Below are positions 10,023 through 19,704 of a stretch of DNA of 64,000 nt, piece by piece. The stretch's first letter is position 1; every line of letters begins with the position of its first letter. The position numbers were made by a program, and so were the translations under genes. The DNA is from Thraustochytrium sp. TN22 (taxonomy: Eukaryota > Sar > Bigyra > Thraustochytrida > Thraustochytriidae), in NCBI GenBank assembly GCA_013306675.1, contig JABLUY010000083.1, forward strand, positions 1 through 64,000. The letters are read 5' to 3'. A model generated the notes under the pieces. That model did no database searches. It saw only the letters and a list, made by a program, of their open reading frames with translations, and was not told where the DNA came from.

Positions 10023-10628
10023 CGCGCCGCGCGCCTCTCCCGGCCTCCGCGCTCTGCCGCGCTCCGCGCCTCGCCGCGCCTCCTCTCGCCGCGGCTGGTT
10101 CTGGCTGGCCACCAGCCGCGCCCGCCACCACCACCCGTCCACATCATCGTCTACAGTCGGAGGTTTTGCCCGCGCCGCGCGGGGAACAAGGGGCGACGCG
10201 CATCCATGATCATGATCATGCGGTGGTAACGTTAGGCAAGGACATCTGCACGAAGTCTCACCATCTTGGCATGCCCGGGTCAGCATCGGGCGCGAGAGCG
10301 CACGGCAAACAGCCAAGCGGTCCGCGCACTGGCGGACGTGGTGTGTGCGGGCGCGACGAGGCGACCTGGAGCAGCTCGCCGTGATTTGAGCGCACGGCGG
10401 CCCGGCCCTGAACGGAGCTGTCATGCCCAGATCTGGTCTCGAGGAGTGCCGTCCTCCCTTCGACAAGCTTTCTCTGTGTTCTGGTGATCTGTGAGCAGCT
10501 TCGGAACGGAATCTTTCGGCAACACCGACCACTTGCGTGCGCAAACGACCACGTGGACACGCTCGTTCTAAAACAAAAAAAAGAAAAAGGGGACGTGAGT
10601 GGCACATGGATTGGTCGCCACATTAAGC
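10023..10628. other. Intergenic: NAT10 upstream region and TIR-MORN A downstream region
   Basis: 606 bases between the NAT10 start and the stop of the next minus-strand gene. No gene or repeat of note was recognised. It must hold the NAT10 promoter and the terminator of TIR-MORN A. Confidence 0.4.
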
Positions 10629-11711
10629 TTAGCCTCTGCCGTCATGGCCAACACTAGGCCTACTGGACGGGGTGTCAGCGTGCGCGAGGACGACCTGAAG
10701 AAGCTCGCCGTCCTCAAAGAGGACGTCGCGCAGGGGCCGTCCGTCCTGGTCGTACTCCGTGCCGGGTCCGTCGCGGACGCCGGCCGTGTAGCGGCCCTCG
10801 TACTTGAGTGTGCCGTCGGTGCGGTAAGAGCGGCCCTCGCCGTGACGCTGGTCGAAGCGGAAGGTGCCCTCGAAACGCGCACCCGACGCATATGTAAAGG
10901 TGCCGGAGCCGGAGAAGAAGTCGTCGGCGAACTCGCCTTCGTAGACGTCGCCGTTGAGGTAGTAGTAGGTGCCGTGGCCGTGCATGCGACCAAATCGGAT
11001 CGTGCCACGGTACTTGAGATCGCCGTTCGGGTAGTGCAGCGCGCGGGTTTGCAGCTCCCACTCCATCGAGGCCAAGTAGTGGGCCTGCTCCGTGCCGGGG
11101 TGGCGCGGGAGCCCCGCGGCTAGCATGTCCCGGTACGCATCCAGTGCACGGACGAGGGCGTCCGCATCGATGCCTGTAGAGAAGTCGAGGAGCGTGCTAA
11201 ATTCGCTCGCTGCCTGGATGAAGTCGCCGTGCTCGCCCTCGAGCAGGTCTGCGTCCAGCAGCACCAGCACCTTGCCCGCGCCACTCAGGAGCTGGTGCGC
11301 GAGCACCCACTCGCGCTGAGGGTAGCTCAAGTGGTCGGAGGACGAGGTCGCCGCACTGATGGCCATGAGTGCGTCCAGGTAGCTGGCCGTAAGAAAGCAG
11401 ACGACCATCTCACAGCTCTCCATGTGCTGCTGGATCGCCCCGGCGGCACTCCACCCTGGCAGGCGCTCTTGGAAGACCGTCTCGATGCCGAGCAGCTGCA
11501 GCTCGTCGTCGATGTCCGCCACGTGCGAGAGCGTCTCCTCGGTCTCGTCGAAGCTCAGGTAGAGGTTGGCCTGCTGGTCATCTTGCGCTTGCTCTTTCTG
11601 TCCACTGGCAGGCCACTGCCCGGTCCGCCGCGCCGGCAGCGGCGGCAGTCCTGCCGGCGCGCGGTTGACGCGTGCTGCGAGGCGCCTGCCTCTTGCGCTC
11701 AAGCGTCGCAT
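10629..11711 (-). CDS. TIR-like domain fused to MORN repeats (paralogue A)
   Basis: 360 residues from the ATG chosen. A basic N-terminal segment of about 48 residues is followed by a TIR-like domain: NLYLSFDETEE (strand A), GIETVFQE, EMVVCFLTASYLD (strand and helix), then SYPQREWVLA carrying Glu134 at the position of the catalytic Glu of NAD-cleaving TIR domains. From about residue 220 run four to five MORN repeats (for example YPNGDLKYRGTIRFGRMHG, then YEGEFADDFFSG). MORN repeats bind lipids or act as protein scaffolds. TIR domains either assemble signalling complexes or cleave NAD+. Same-strand paralogue of the gene at 12689-13777. The frame is open further upstream through a Ser-Asp-coding hexamer tract, so the start is uncertain. 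The architecture is clear; enzymatic activity is inference. Confidence 0.75.
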   Translation of the reverse strand: MRRLSARGRRLAARVNRAPAGLPPLPARRTGQWPASGQKEQAQDDQQANLYLSFDETEETLSHVADIDDELQLLGIETVFQERLPGWSAAGAIQQHMESCEMVVCFLTASYLDALMAISAATSSSDHLSYPQREWVLAHQLLSGAGKVLVLLDADLLEGEHGDFIQAASEFSTLLDFSTGIDADALVRALDAYRDMLAAGLPRHPGTEQAHYLASMEWELQTRALHYPNGDLKYRGTIRFGRMHGHGTYYYLNGDVYEGEFADDFFSGSGTFTYASGARFEGTFRFDQRHGEGRSYRTDGTLKYEGRYTAGVRDGPGTEYDQDGRPLRDVLFEDGELLQVVLAHADTPSSRPSVGHDGRG

Positions 11712-11843
11712 GATGCTCTTGGCGCTTTGGAGTGCTTTCTTTCCGCGCGCGGCCGCCGTGGCGCTTTTGCGGTCCCACCATGGCGAGAACCGCGGAAGTG
11801 TGGGAGCGCCGCCTGCGAGTCCGAGTTGCGGAGTCTGAGTCCC

Positions 11844-11890
11844 GGAGTCCGAGTCCGAGTCCGAGTCCGAGTCCGAGTCCGAGTCCGAGC
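11844..11890. repeat. (GAGTCC)n hexamer repeat
   Basis: About eight near-perfect copies upstream of TIR-MORN A. Read on the minus strand in the TIR frame it would encode Ser-Asp repeats, so it is either leader or part of an N-terminal extension. Confidence 0.85.
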
Positions 11891-11927
11891 GCGAGCGCGG
11901 CGGTGTTGCTGTCGGTAGATTCAGTGA

Positions 11928-11955
11928 CCTAGCTAGGCTAAGCTTAGCTAGGCAG
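11928..11955. repeat. CTAGCTAG-type palindrome cluster
   Basis: Contains cctagctagg and a second palindromic half around ctaagcttag in the region upstream of TIR-MORN A. The same AGCTAGCT core recurs in several other intergenic regions of this window. Confidence 0.6.
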
Positions 11956-12181
11956 AGCAAAGTGCACGGAGAGAGCTGCGGTTCACGCCCAGGCTGCAAC
12001 CGAGGAAGCTGTCTTCGCGACGTGGGGCGAAGCGAAAACGCAACTCGGGCGTCCCGGACGAACATACGAAGGGGGGGGCGGAAGAATGAATGACTCGGAC
12101 GGAGGACTCGGACACGTTCCATCTCTCTACTACAAATCACGATGAAATTAGCGCAAAGGTCGTGATCGTGAGCACTGACTG

Positions 12182-12228
12182 CCGGCTTGTACTCGAGCGA
12201 GCCGTCGGGGCGGTAGGAGCGGCAGGAG
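12182..12228 (-). pseudogene. MORN-repeat relic between the TIR-MORN paralogues
   Basis: On the minus strand this short stretch reads RSYRPDGSLEYKP, almost the same as RSYRPDGSLKYEG in paralogue B; at DNA level roughly 35 bases match the 13017-13050 region. No TIR domain or other MORN units surround it, so it looks like a scrap of a third copy or a local gene-conversion leftover. Confidence 0.55.
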
Positions 12229-12688
12229 GCAAGTTGCGGTTCCACGTCCATGCTCAGGCTGGCTGCGCGGAAGTGTACCGTGGCCAGCCAAGAACCGCTG
12301 AGGCTGGCGGCATCCGTCCTGACCGTAAAGATGTCCACTGCAAGGCTTGTCTGACTCGGAGAGTGTCGGAGTCAGCGACGAGTCACGAAGGCCGCGCAGT
12401 GGCAGTGGCGGCCCGGCGCGAGCCTCGGGCTGACGCACCAAGTTGGAGCAGAGCATTCGCGCAAACTAAAGAAACTAACATGGTGAAGTGGTGGTTTGTT
12501 GTTGTCATGGTGTGGTGGCCAGCCTGCAGCGAGGCGCGGCCGAACAAATAGCGGATAGTATGAACAGGTCGATGCAGCAGTCATGTGGCGAGCGAAAAGA
12601 CGCTGGTTGCAGCGGTACTTGGTGCTCACTCGTTCTCGTATGGTCGTCGTTCCTCATCTCGTCACGCCTCAGAGGCTCCAACTTGACC

Positions 12689-13777
12689 CTACTTCTCGGT
12701 GGGCAGGCGGATGTTGCCGATGCGACGCTGATTGCGTTTGGCGGTGCCGCGCGAGCGGGAAAGGCGCTTGAACGAGGCGCGCAAGCTCGATACGGAGCCA
12801 CCGGACGAGAAGGTGGAGGACGAGTCGAAGGAGCCCTCGGGGCCGCGGGTGGTTTCCTCAAAAGACTCATCATCGTTGGGCGCGTCGGGGTGGTGCTCGA
12901 TAAGGACCTGCATGAGCTCGCCGTCCTCAAAGAGGACGTCGCGCAGCGCGCGGCCGTGGTGGTCGTACTCGGTGCCCTTTCCGTCGCGCAGACCGCCCGT
13001 GTATTCGCCCTCGTACTTGAGGGAGCCGTCTGGGCGGTAGGAACGGCCCATGCCGTGGCGCTGGTCGAAGCGGAAGGTGCCCTCGAAGCGCGCGCCCGAG
13101 GCGTAGGTGAAGGTGCCGGGCCCGGAGAAGTAGTCGTCGGCAAAGGTGCCGTCGTAGCGGTCGCCGTTCTGGTAAAAGTAGGTGCCCTGGCCGTGCATGC
13201 GGCCGAAGAGCAGCGAGCCGCGGTACTTGACCTCGCCGTTGGGGTAGTAGAGCGTGCGCTCCTGGGTCTCCCAGTCGACCGAGGTCTCGATGAGGCTCTG
13301 CTTGGTGCGCGGGCGGCGGCCCAGGCCGGCCGCGAGCTTTTCCTTGTACTCCTCGAGCACGGCGATGAGCTCGTCCGCCTTGAAGTCCTCGGTCCAGTCC
13401 AGCAGCGTGCTCACCTCGGCGGCCGCCAGGATGAAGTCCGCGTGCTTGCCCTCGAGCAGGCCGTCCTCGAAGAGCACCAGGACGATGCCGGCGCCGTTGA
13501 GCGTCTGGCGCGCGTAGGTCCACTCCCGCTGGCACCAGCTCAGGCGGTCCGAGTTCTTCTTCTTGATGGAGGTGATCTCGTCCAGGTACTTGGTCGTCAG
13601 GAAGCACACCACCATCTCGCAGCCGTCCATGCTCTCCTTCATCCTGTCCGCGATGTCGCCCTCCACGCGGTGCTCCTCGAAGACGGTCTCCACGCTGTGC
13701 ATGACGAGGTCGTCATTGATCTCCGCGATGCGCGTCAGCGTGTCCTCCGTCCACGCGTAGCTCAGGAACAGGCTCAT
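12689..13777 (-). CDS. TIR-like domain fused to MORN repeats (paralogue B)
   Basis: 362 residues, beginning directly with the TIR-like domain: MSLFLSYAWTED (residues 1-12, strand A and loop), then HSVETVFEE, EMVVCFLTTKYLDE (54-67), then RLSWCQREWTYAR (78-90). The last motif matches the S-x-W-C-x-x-E signature, placing Glu85 where plant and animal TIR NADases have their catalytic Glu. A helical linker (about 115-172) leads to four to five MORN repeats (about 176-288), followed by a Ser/Arg-rich tail of about 70 residues. The fusion suggests a TIR signalling or NAD-cleaving module anchored by a MORN scaffold. About 980 bases separate it from paralogue A on the same strand, indicating tandem duplication. 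The start is well supported because the ATG directly precedes strand A. Function beyond domain identity is inference. Confidence 0.82.
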   Translation of the reverse strand: MSLFLSYAWTEDTLTRIAEINDDLVMHSVETVFEEHRVEGDIADRMKESMDGCEMVVCFLTTKYLDEITSIKKKNSDRLSWCQREWTYARQTLNGAGIVLVLFEDGLLEGKHADFILAAAEVSTLLDWTEDFKADELIAVLEEYKEKLAAGLGRRPRTKQSLIETSVDWETQERTLYYPNGEVKYRGSLLFGRMHGQGTYFYQNGDRYDGTFADDYFSGPGTFTYASGARFEGTFRFDQRHGMGRSYRPDGSLKYEGEYTGGLRDGKGTEYDHHGRALRDVLFEDGELMQVLIEHHPDAPNDDESFEETTRGPEGSFDSSSTFSSGGSVSSLRASFKRLSRSRGTAKRNQRRIGNIRLPTEK

Positions 13778-16055
13778 CCCGCCGCGCCGCCGCCTGCCTC
13801 CGCCGCCTCGCCTCGCCCGCCCGCTCGCTCGCCGACCGCGTCTGCCGCCGCGGCCAACGCGCGGCCGGCCCGGCCCCAAGCTCGCTCCCGCCGTGCGGTC
13901 CGCGTTCCGCCGCGCTGGCCGCCGCCCGCCGCGCTGGTCGTGCCGCCCGCCCGCCTTTGCCTTTGCCTTTGCCGCCGCGCCGCCCGCCGTCCGCCGCTGC
14001 GTTGCCGGTCTGCCCGCGCTGCGCGCCGCCGGGGGAGCGCCGCCGGCGCCGCCGCGCGGCCGCTCTCCAAGCCGCGCGCGCGCCCGTTCCCCGCGCGAGA
14101 TGCGCCTGCGCTGCTGGCCACAGCCTGCCTGGGCCGGCCTGGCCGCCGATGAACGGGCAGGTAGGGTCGGCCGGGGTACCCGCGGGCCGCCGAGCAGGCG
14201 CGAGCGCGCCACCGCACTGCTGCGCCGCTGCGCCAGGTTCCTCTCTTCTCTGCGTCACGCTGCGCGGCGCTTTCTGCGCGCGGCCGGCCGGCAAGCAAGC
14301 CCGCGCAGCGAGGCGAGCGAGGCTGGCAATGCAGAGAGGTCCTGTCATCCTGCCATGATCCTGGGAGACAAGGCGCAGCGCGTGCAGCGGCGGCACGCGC
14401 TGCGCTGCGCTGCTGCGCCGCGGCGCTGCCTGCGGCGGGAGGCGAGCGAGGCGGCGAGGCGGAGGCGGCGCGCGGCTGAGGCAGCGGGCGCGGCCGGCCA
14501 CTGCGCAGCGCGGCGGCCGCGCACGAGCCGGCGGCAGGCGGCGAGCGGACACTGTGCAGACGGCGCTGGCAGAGGCGGATTGGCGCAGCATGGCCGGGAC
14601 GAGAACCGCAGGCGGCTACCAGGACCAGCTACCAGAACCCGCTGCAGCCTGCCAGGAGCGGCGAGGAGCGCGACTTGGAGCTGAGGAAGGGAGTGGCCGC
14701 GGCGGCCGCGAGCGACCGCGAGACGCGGCGAGAGGCGCGGAGCGTGAGGCCGCCACGTCGTGCAAGTGCCACGTCACGTCGCGCGGTGTGGTCATGGCAC
14801 CCGGTGTGCTCGGGCTGGGAGCAGCGGTGATGCCATGCAAGCCATGCTTGGCAAGCGATGGCGCGAGCGAGCGATGGCGCGGGTGGGCGTAGAGCTAGCT
14901 GCCCGTGGTGCTGGGCCTGCTCAGCTGGCTCGCCCCGGCCTCAGCTCGCCGTCCCGCGAGTGCGCTCTCGGCCACAGTGACGAAGCGGCCCTGGCGCGCC
15001 GCGAGCCTGGCAGCCTGGCCGCTTCTGCGGCGGCCTCGGGCTCGTGCGAGAGCGCGTTGGCGGAGGAGCTGGGCGCTTCGTGCGCAACCTGCGAGCCAGG
15101 CCGGAGGGAGAACCCGCCGGCCCACGACGCCGCGGCGACGCCGCGCTACTGGTGGCTGTCCTGCTCGCTGCGCAGCGCTCTCATGGCGCAGGCTGCTCAT
15201 CAAAAGGGTTCCGCTGCGCACCTCGGATGGTCCCGGACGTTGCCGGGGGAACGTCGCCACGTCATGCACTGCTTGAGCAACTTGTCATTGCAGCTACCGC
15301 GTTGACGGATGAGCGTTGCGGACTCCGGACCAGGGAACCAACGAAGAACCTCTGGCTGATCTATCTACTACTTCACTGTCAGATCAGGCTTGACGCGAGA
15401 CTCATGAGAGCGCCGAAGGGAGGGTGCAGCACTGCTGCAGGCCGCTTCTGCGGCGCGGTCTCGTGCGAGAGCGCGCTGACCGAGGAGCTGGGCGCTTCGT
15501 TGCGCAGCCTGCGAGCCGGGCCGGAGGTGCGGCACTAGCGTCGCATACATGGCCTACTACTTCGTGCTGGCCGCGCTCTCTGTGGCTCTTGAAGTGGCAG
15601 GCTGCTCGCGCATCTCGGATAGCCCCGAACGTTCAAGTTGCCAGCCTGAGCCTTGCCGGGAGAACGCCGCCGACGTGGCGGACAGGCGCGGACAGCAACA
15701 GTGGAGCAACTTGTAGTGTAGAAGCCTGCCTTAGATTAGTCCTCGCGTTGACGGGACCAGGGAACCAACCACCGCCGCGCCGGAGAACCCACCCTCCCTG
15801 GCTGCAGCCTGGCTCAGCTCAGGCTGCCAGTGCTGGCACATTCAGTTCAGATCAGGCTTGACGCGAGCCTCGAGTCAGTGAGAGCGCCGCAAGGTGCAAC
15901 AGAGGCTCGTCAAAAAAGACACAGAAAATGGATGATGGAACGAAAAGCTTGGCGCCGCGGCCGCGGATTCCTTGCGAGCTGGAGCTGCAAGCTCCCACTC
16001 CAGCTCCTCGTCAGCGTCGCTCTTCTCCTACCACACGCACGACTCGGAGAGAGCA
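13778..16055. other. Gene-poor region of 2.3 kb
   Basis: The first 500 bases are a very GC-rich leader of TIR-MORN B with a short tttgcc repeat near 13955. Beyond that I see no protein with recognisable domains; the long open frames are by-products of base composition. It contains the imperfect duplication annotated separately at 15018-15895. Confidence 0.45.
15018..15895. repeat. Imperfect tandem duplication of about 0.4 kb
   Basis: Copy 1 is about 15018-15421 and copy 2 about 15441-15895. Shared blocks in the same order include gccgcttctgcgg, gaggagctgggcgcttcg, ctcggat..ccc.gacgtt, gaccagggaaccaac and cagatcaggcttgacgcgag. Offsets grow from 423 to 468 bases, so indels have accumulated. 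No coding function is apparent. Confidence 0.75.
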
Positions 16056-17348
16056 TCAGCGATAGGAGGAGCGGAGCTCGTGGACGTCGGCGTCAATGTA
16101 GACGGCGGGGGACCTGGGCGGTTCGACCTCGACGTAGTGGCTGTTGGGCGAAGGCAGCGTAGGCGGGCGGCGAGGCGGGGCCGCTGGCGGGCTGCGCGGG
16201 TTGGAGCCGCGCGGGTTGGAGCCGCGCGGGTTGGAGCCGCGCGGCCCAGAGCTTCGCGGGGCGGAGGTACGCGGAGCGGAGCTGCGTGGGCCCGCGCTGC
16301 GCAGGGAGTCGCGCGGGTCCACGATGGCGGTGGCCCGCGCATAGCCAACAATGGGGTGGTCGCGAATGTACTTGGGCTTGTGCATGCGCTCGCTGCGCAA
16401 AAACAGATAGACAAGGTAGAGCACGAGTGAGGTGAGGCCGTGCCAAAAGGCGTGGAGCTGAAAGGTGCTGTCCGGGTAGCAGTACTTGAGCGAGAGGCCG
16501 AGCTCGCGCGAGACCACGGCGCCAATGAGAAGCACGACGATAAAGTACACGAGGCGCCAGGCGCGGAAGAAGAGGCGGTCGTCGCGGCCCTTGCGCAGCC
16601 AGCTGCGGCGCACGATGGCCAGAACAAGGCAAGCCGTGACGACGCCGACCTGCGTACCCATCATGACGGTGGAGTCAATGTCGTACTTGTACTCGGTCAT
16701 GAGGTAGCTGGCACCCCCCGCGACGGCGAAGAGCACGAGGCGCACGGCGATGAGCTCGCCGCGCGGGCGGTCCGGGTCGAGAATGAGCAAGAAGGCGCCG
16801 ACGATGACGATGTTGAGCATGATGTAGATGGCGCCCACGTCCAGCTGCTGCGTGAAGCGCGTGTTGTTGGCGTGGAAAAGGAAGGAGAAGGTGCCCAGCA
16901 TCATCATTGCGCAGCCGTACATGAAGCTGTACAATGGGCACAGAATGGCGTGGTTCTCCACGTGGTACTGCGCCTCGTGCGGCGCAGCGATGAAGGAGCC
17001 GCAGCGCACGCGGTCCGCGACGGCGCACAGAAAGATCAGCGCGCCGAAGGCCACGTACGCCACGTTCGACTCGCTGTTGATGTGCTGCTCCATGAAGGCG
17101 TCCTCCACGTACGACTCGCAGTACTGCCCGGACGCCGGCGCCCCGCGGCGCTCGCCCCAGATGTCGTCCTTCCACATCGCCGACGAGCACTCGTCCGTGA
17201 GCGTCGACTGGCACATCTCCAGCGCCGCGATGGCGCCGCCCGCGCCGCCCAGCACCAGCGCGTAGCTCACCCACGAGCCCAGGCTCGTGAACGGCCACGC
17301 CACCCGCGACTTGAGCACCTCATCGTTCACGCGCACCAGCAGCCCCAT
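16056..17348 (-). CDS. CREST-superfamily membrane hydrolase, alkaline ceramidase-like
   Basis: 430 residues with about seven to eight hydrophobic segments. It carries the superfamily's metal/catalytic set. SFLFH (Ser155-x3-His159) lies in GTFSFLFHANN, Asp170 in QQLDVGAIY, and HAFWH (His299-x3-His303) near the last membrane helix. In alkaline ceramidases the three His bind zinc and Ser/Asp act in amide hydrolysis; PAQR receptors and Per1/PGAP3 use the same layout. An upstream EQHINSESNVAYV block resembles the ceramidase E-x-x-x-S-N motif. The best reading is a ceramidase-like lipid hydrolase of the ER/Golgi, but substrate is not decided. The C-terminal about 100 residues are cytosolic-type low complexity, with repeated RGSNP units (DNA 15-mers near 16196-16250). 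The ATG precedes a short hydrophilic N-terminus ahead of the first segment. Confidence 0.78.
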   Translation of the reverse strand: MGLLVRVNDEVLKSRVAWPFTSLGSWVSYALVLGGAGGAIAALEMCQSTLTDECSSAMWKDDIWGERRGAPASGQYCESYVEDAFMEQHINSESNVAYVAFGALIFLCAVADRVRCGSFIAAPHEAQYHVENHAILCPLYSFMYGCAMMMLGTFSFLFHANNTRFTQQLDVGAIYIMLNIVIVGAFLLILDPDRPRGELIAVRLVLFAVAGGASYLMTEYKYDIDSTVMMGTQVGVVTACLVLAIVRRSWLRKGRDDRLFFRAWRLVYFIVVLLIGAVVSRELGLSLKYCYPDSTFQLHAFWHGLTSLVLYLVYLFLRSERMHKPKYIRDHPIVGYARATAIVDPRDSLRSAGPRSSAPRTSAPRSSGPRGSNPRGSNPRGSNPRSPPAAPPRRPPTLPSPNSHYVEVEPPRSPAVYIDADVHELRSSYR

Positions 17349-17375
17349 GCTCTCGCCGCCGCGCCGCGCCCTCCC

Positions 17376-17425
<50 letters not shown>

Positions 17426-18380
17426 GCCGCCGCGCGCGCGAGCGTGGGTCTGCTGCCCGCCGAGGTGGCCGGGCGCGGCGCGTGCAGCCTGCGTGTTGGC
17501 TGTCCGCGAGTGACGGGCGCGCGCCGCGGGCGGGCGGGCGCCGGGCGGGCGGGCGTCGCGCGGGTGCCGGAGGGCGGGCGCAGCGCGGGCGCGCGAGCTG
17601 AGGGCGACCGGCGCCGGTACCTTCTGTGGCTGCGCGGGCGGGCGGGCCTGGGCCGGGCGAGGACGGACGCCGTGCAGTGCTGCGCTGCGCTGCGATGAGG
17701 AGTCAGGCTGCGCAGCGGCGCGGCGGCGCGGCTGCACGGCTGCGCTGCAGTGGTGCGGGCGCGGCGCGGCGCGGCGCGGCGCGGTGCTGGAGTCTGGACG
17801 TCGACTCGTCGAGCGCGAGCGCCGCGGCGGTGAGAAGGAGGAGGTAAGCTTGGAGCTTGGCGGCTCGAAGTGTAAGCAGGGCTTGCTTGCTCGCCCGCGC
17901 GTGCCTTGCTCGCGGCACCACCAGAAAGGTGGGTTTCACACTGAAATTCACAATTGGCGGGAAAGTTTGTGCACGACATTTTCATGATTGGAAAGAATCT
18001 CGCCAAGTCCGAGTCGTCACCCACCTTCGCGCCCGCCACAGAAATAAGCATGGTGGATGGAAAGAAACAAATGTCGAAAGGGGTGATACTCTACAACAGA
18101 CAGGCACGCAAATGAGAGAGAGAGGGAAGGACGACCTGCTCATCTTGCACCAGCCCGGGCCGACCGGGCGCTGCAAAGATTCGCAAAGCCGCGAAGAAAC
18201 CAACCATCAACCTGGGCCGACCAGGTGATGGACAGGTCTCGGCTCGCAGAGAGAGAGCGAGAGCCCCGCACCGGGCTCGCGCCGGCTCGCGCGCGGCGAT
18301 GCGCTCGCTCAAAGTCTCCCTCTAAGCTAGCTAGCTAGCCAGCTAGCTAGTAGCTACGAAGAGCGTGGCAGGCCTCTCTC
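17349..18380. other. Intergenic region with (GCC)n leader and CTAGCTAG palindromes
   Basis: Begins with a run of about 15 GCC triplets (17378-17425) right upstream of the CREST-gene start, then GC-rich sequence with a (GCGGC)n pentamer run near 17758-17785. At 18322-18355 lies a dense cluster of AGCTAGCTAG palindromes just past the NIPA-A stop. No gene recognised. Confidence 0.45.
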
Positions 18381-19532
18381 CTAGACGTGCGCGGCAGCGT
18401 GATGGTGGACGTCGTCGTCTTCGTCGTCGTAAGAACGAGAGGAGGAGCTGTGGCGCGCGTGGAGCGTGGGCAGGTCGATCTCGAGCGAGTCACCGCCAGT
18501 GAGGCGCGAAGAGGAGCTCTCGCCAGGCTTGGGCACAGGCAGGTAGCCGTCGCTGTCCGCGTCGTCAAAGTCGGGCTCGGGGTGCGGCTTGCTGGCGAGC
18601 ACGAGCATGCCGCCGAGCGTGACGAGCGTGCCGAGAATAAACATGGTCATCTGCACAGTGGAGAGGTCCTGCCACTCGCCAAAGTAGACCAGGCCGCCCG
18701 TGACGCCCGATATGATCCAGTAGCTCTGGTACACGGGCACGACGAGGAGGGAGTCGAAGCGCTTGAGGCCGTGGTTGAGAAAGGTGATCTGCAGCAGGAG
18801 GCAGATGGTCATCAAGACGATGACGAGGTAGGTCTGGATGTGCAAAAAGACGTCGTCGCCGTGCGTGGCGTCCTTGATGAGCTCCATGGTGGACTTGGCG
18901 AAAAGCACGCTCTGGCCGCCGATGATGCCGGCGAAGCCGGCGTAGCCGACCATCTCCAGGCGCTTGGTGAGATCCGGCGCAAAGGGCGAGCGGCCGCTGT
19001 CACCGAGCTGGCTCAGAAAGTAGTGGATCGCAAGCAAGATGGGCACGGTCGCGCCGTACACGGCCATGCGGTCCTCGTTGTACAGGGCCAGCAGCGTCTC
19101 GAAAGGGTAGTCCTTCTCCTCGTGGTTGGCGAAGACCACCGTCATGGCGGTGCCGACAAAGATGAGGCAGACGGCCTTGATGTCAGCGGGCGTGTGCTTC
19201 TCATCCAGCATCCAGTTGGCCATGCCCAGGTTCCAGATGAGCGAGAGCGCGGCGAGCGGCGCCAGCAGGCTCTGCGGCGCCAGCCCAAAGGCCACGAAGT
19301 CGATGATGCTGCCCACGAGCACGCACGAGAACCCCATCACCCAGCGCGGCTGGTGCCACGGGTTCACCTCGGCGTTCTGCGGCAGGCACAGCGAGTACTT
19401 TTGCAGGTTCAGCCCCAAGCACGTCACGAAGGACGCCATGACCGCCAGCACCACGCCCATGGCCACCACGAAGCCGTCGCTCAGCATGCGGTAGTTCAGG
19501 CCGTCGCCCCACGAGCCCAGCATCGCGCTCAT
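18381..19532 (-). CDS. NIPA-type magnesium transporter (paralogue A)
   Basis: 383 residues, about nine membrane helices, of the NIPA family (DMT superfamily). Hallmarks are LGLNLQKYSL in helix 1-2, FVAFGLAPQSLLAPLAALSL, GGQSVLFAKSTMELI, and the late VPVYQSYWIISGVTGG block. NIPA proteins carry Mg2+ at plasma and endosomal membranes. The C-terminal about 75 residues are a soluble tail with acidic and Ser-rich stretches and a His run near the end. The start chosen (MSAMLGSWG) follows a non-conserved Arg-rich open stretch that is likely leader. Divergent from paralogue B at 20698, with very similar core motifs, so the pair arose by inverted duplication. Transport substrate is inferred from the family. 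Confidence 0.88.
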   Translation of the reverse strand: MSAMLGSWGDGLNYRMLSDGFVVAMGVVLAVMASFVTCLGLNLQKYSLCLPQNAEVNPWHQPRWVMGFSCVLVGSIIDFVAFGLAPQSLLAPLAALSLIWNLGMANWMLDEKHTPADIKAVCLIFVGTAMTVVFANHEEKDYPFETLLALYNEDRMAVYGATVPILLAIHYFLSQLGDSGRSPFAPDLTKRLEMVGYAGFAGIIGGQSVLFAKSTMELIKDATHGDDVFLHIQTYLVIVLMTICLLLQITFLNHGLKRFDSLLVVPVYQSYWIISGVTGGLVYFGEWQDLSTVQMTMFILGTLVTLGGMLVLASKPHPEPDFDDADSDGYLPVPKPGESSSSRLTGGDSLEIDLPTLHARHSSSSRSYDDEDDDVHHHAAAHV

Positions 19533-19664
19533 CGTGCGCGCGCGCCTTGCTCTCCGCCGTCCGCCCGCCCTTGCTTGCCTGCTTGCTTGGTCGTGCGCGC
19601 GGTCGGCCGCGCGCCTCACACGCTCAGCTCAATTTCACTTGGGCAGATCCGAGGCCGCGCCGCC

Positions 19665-19704
<40 letters not shown>

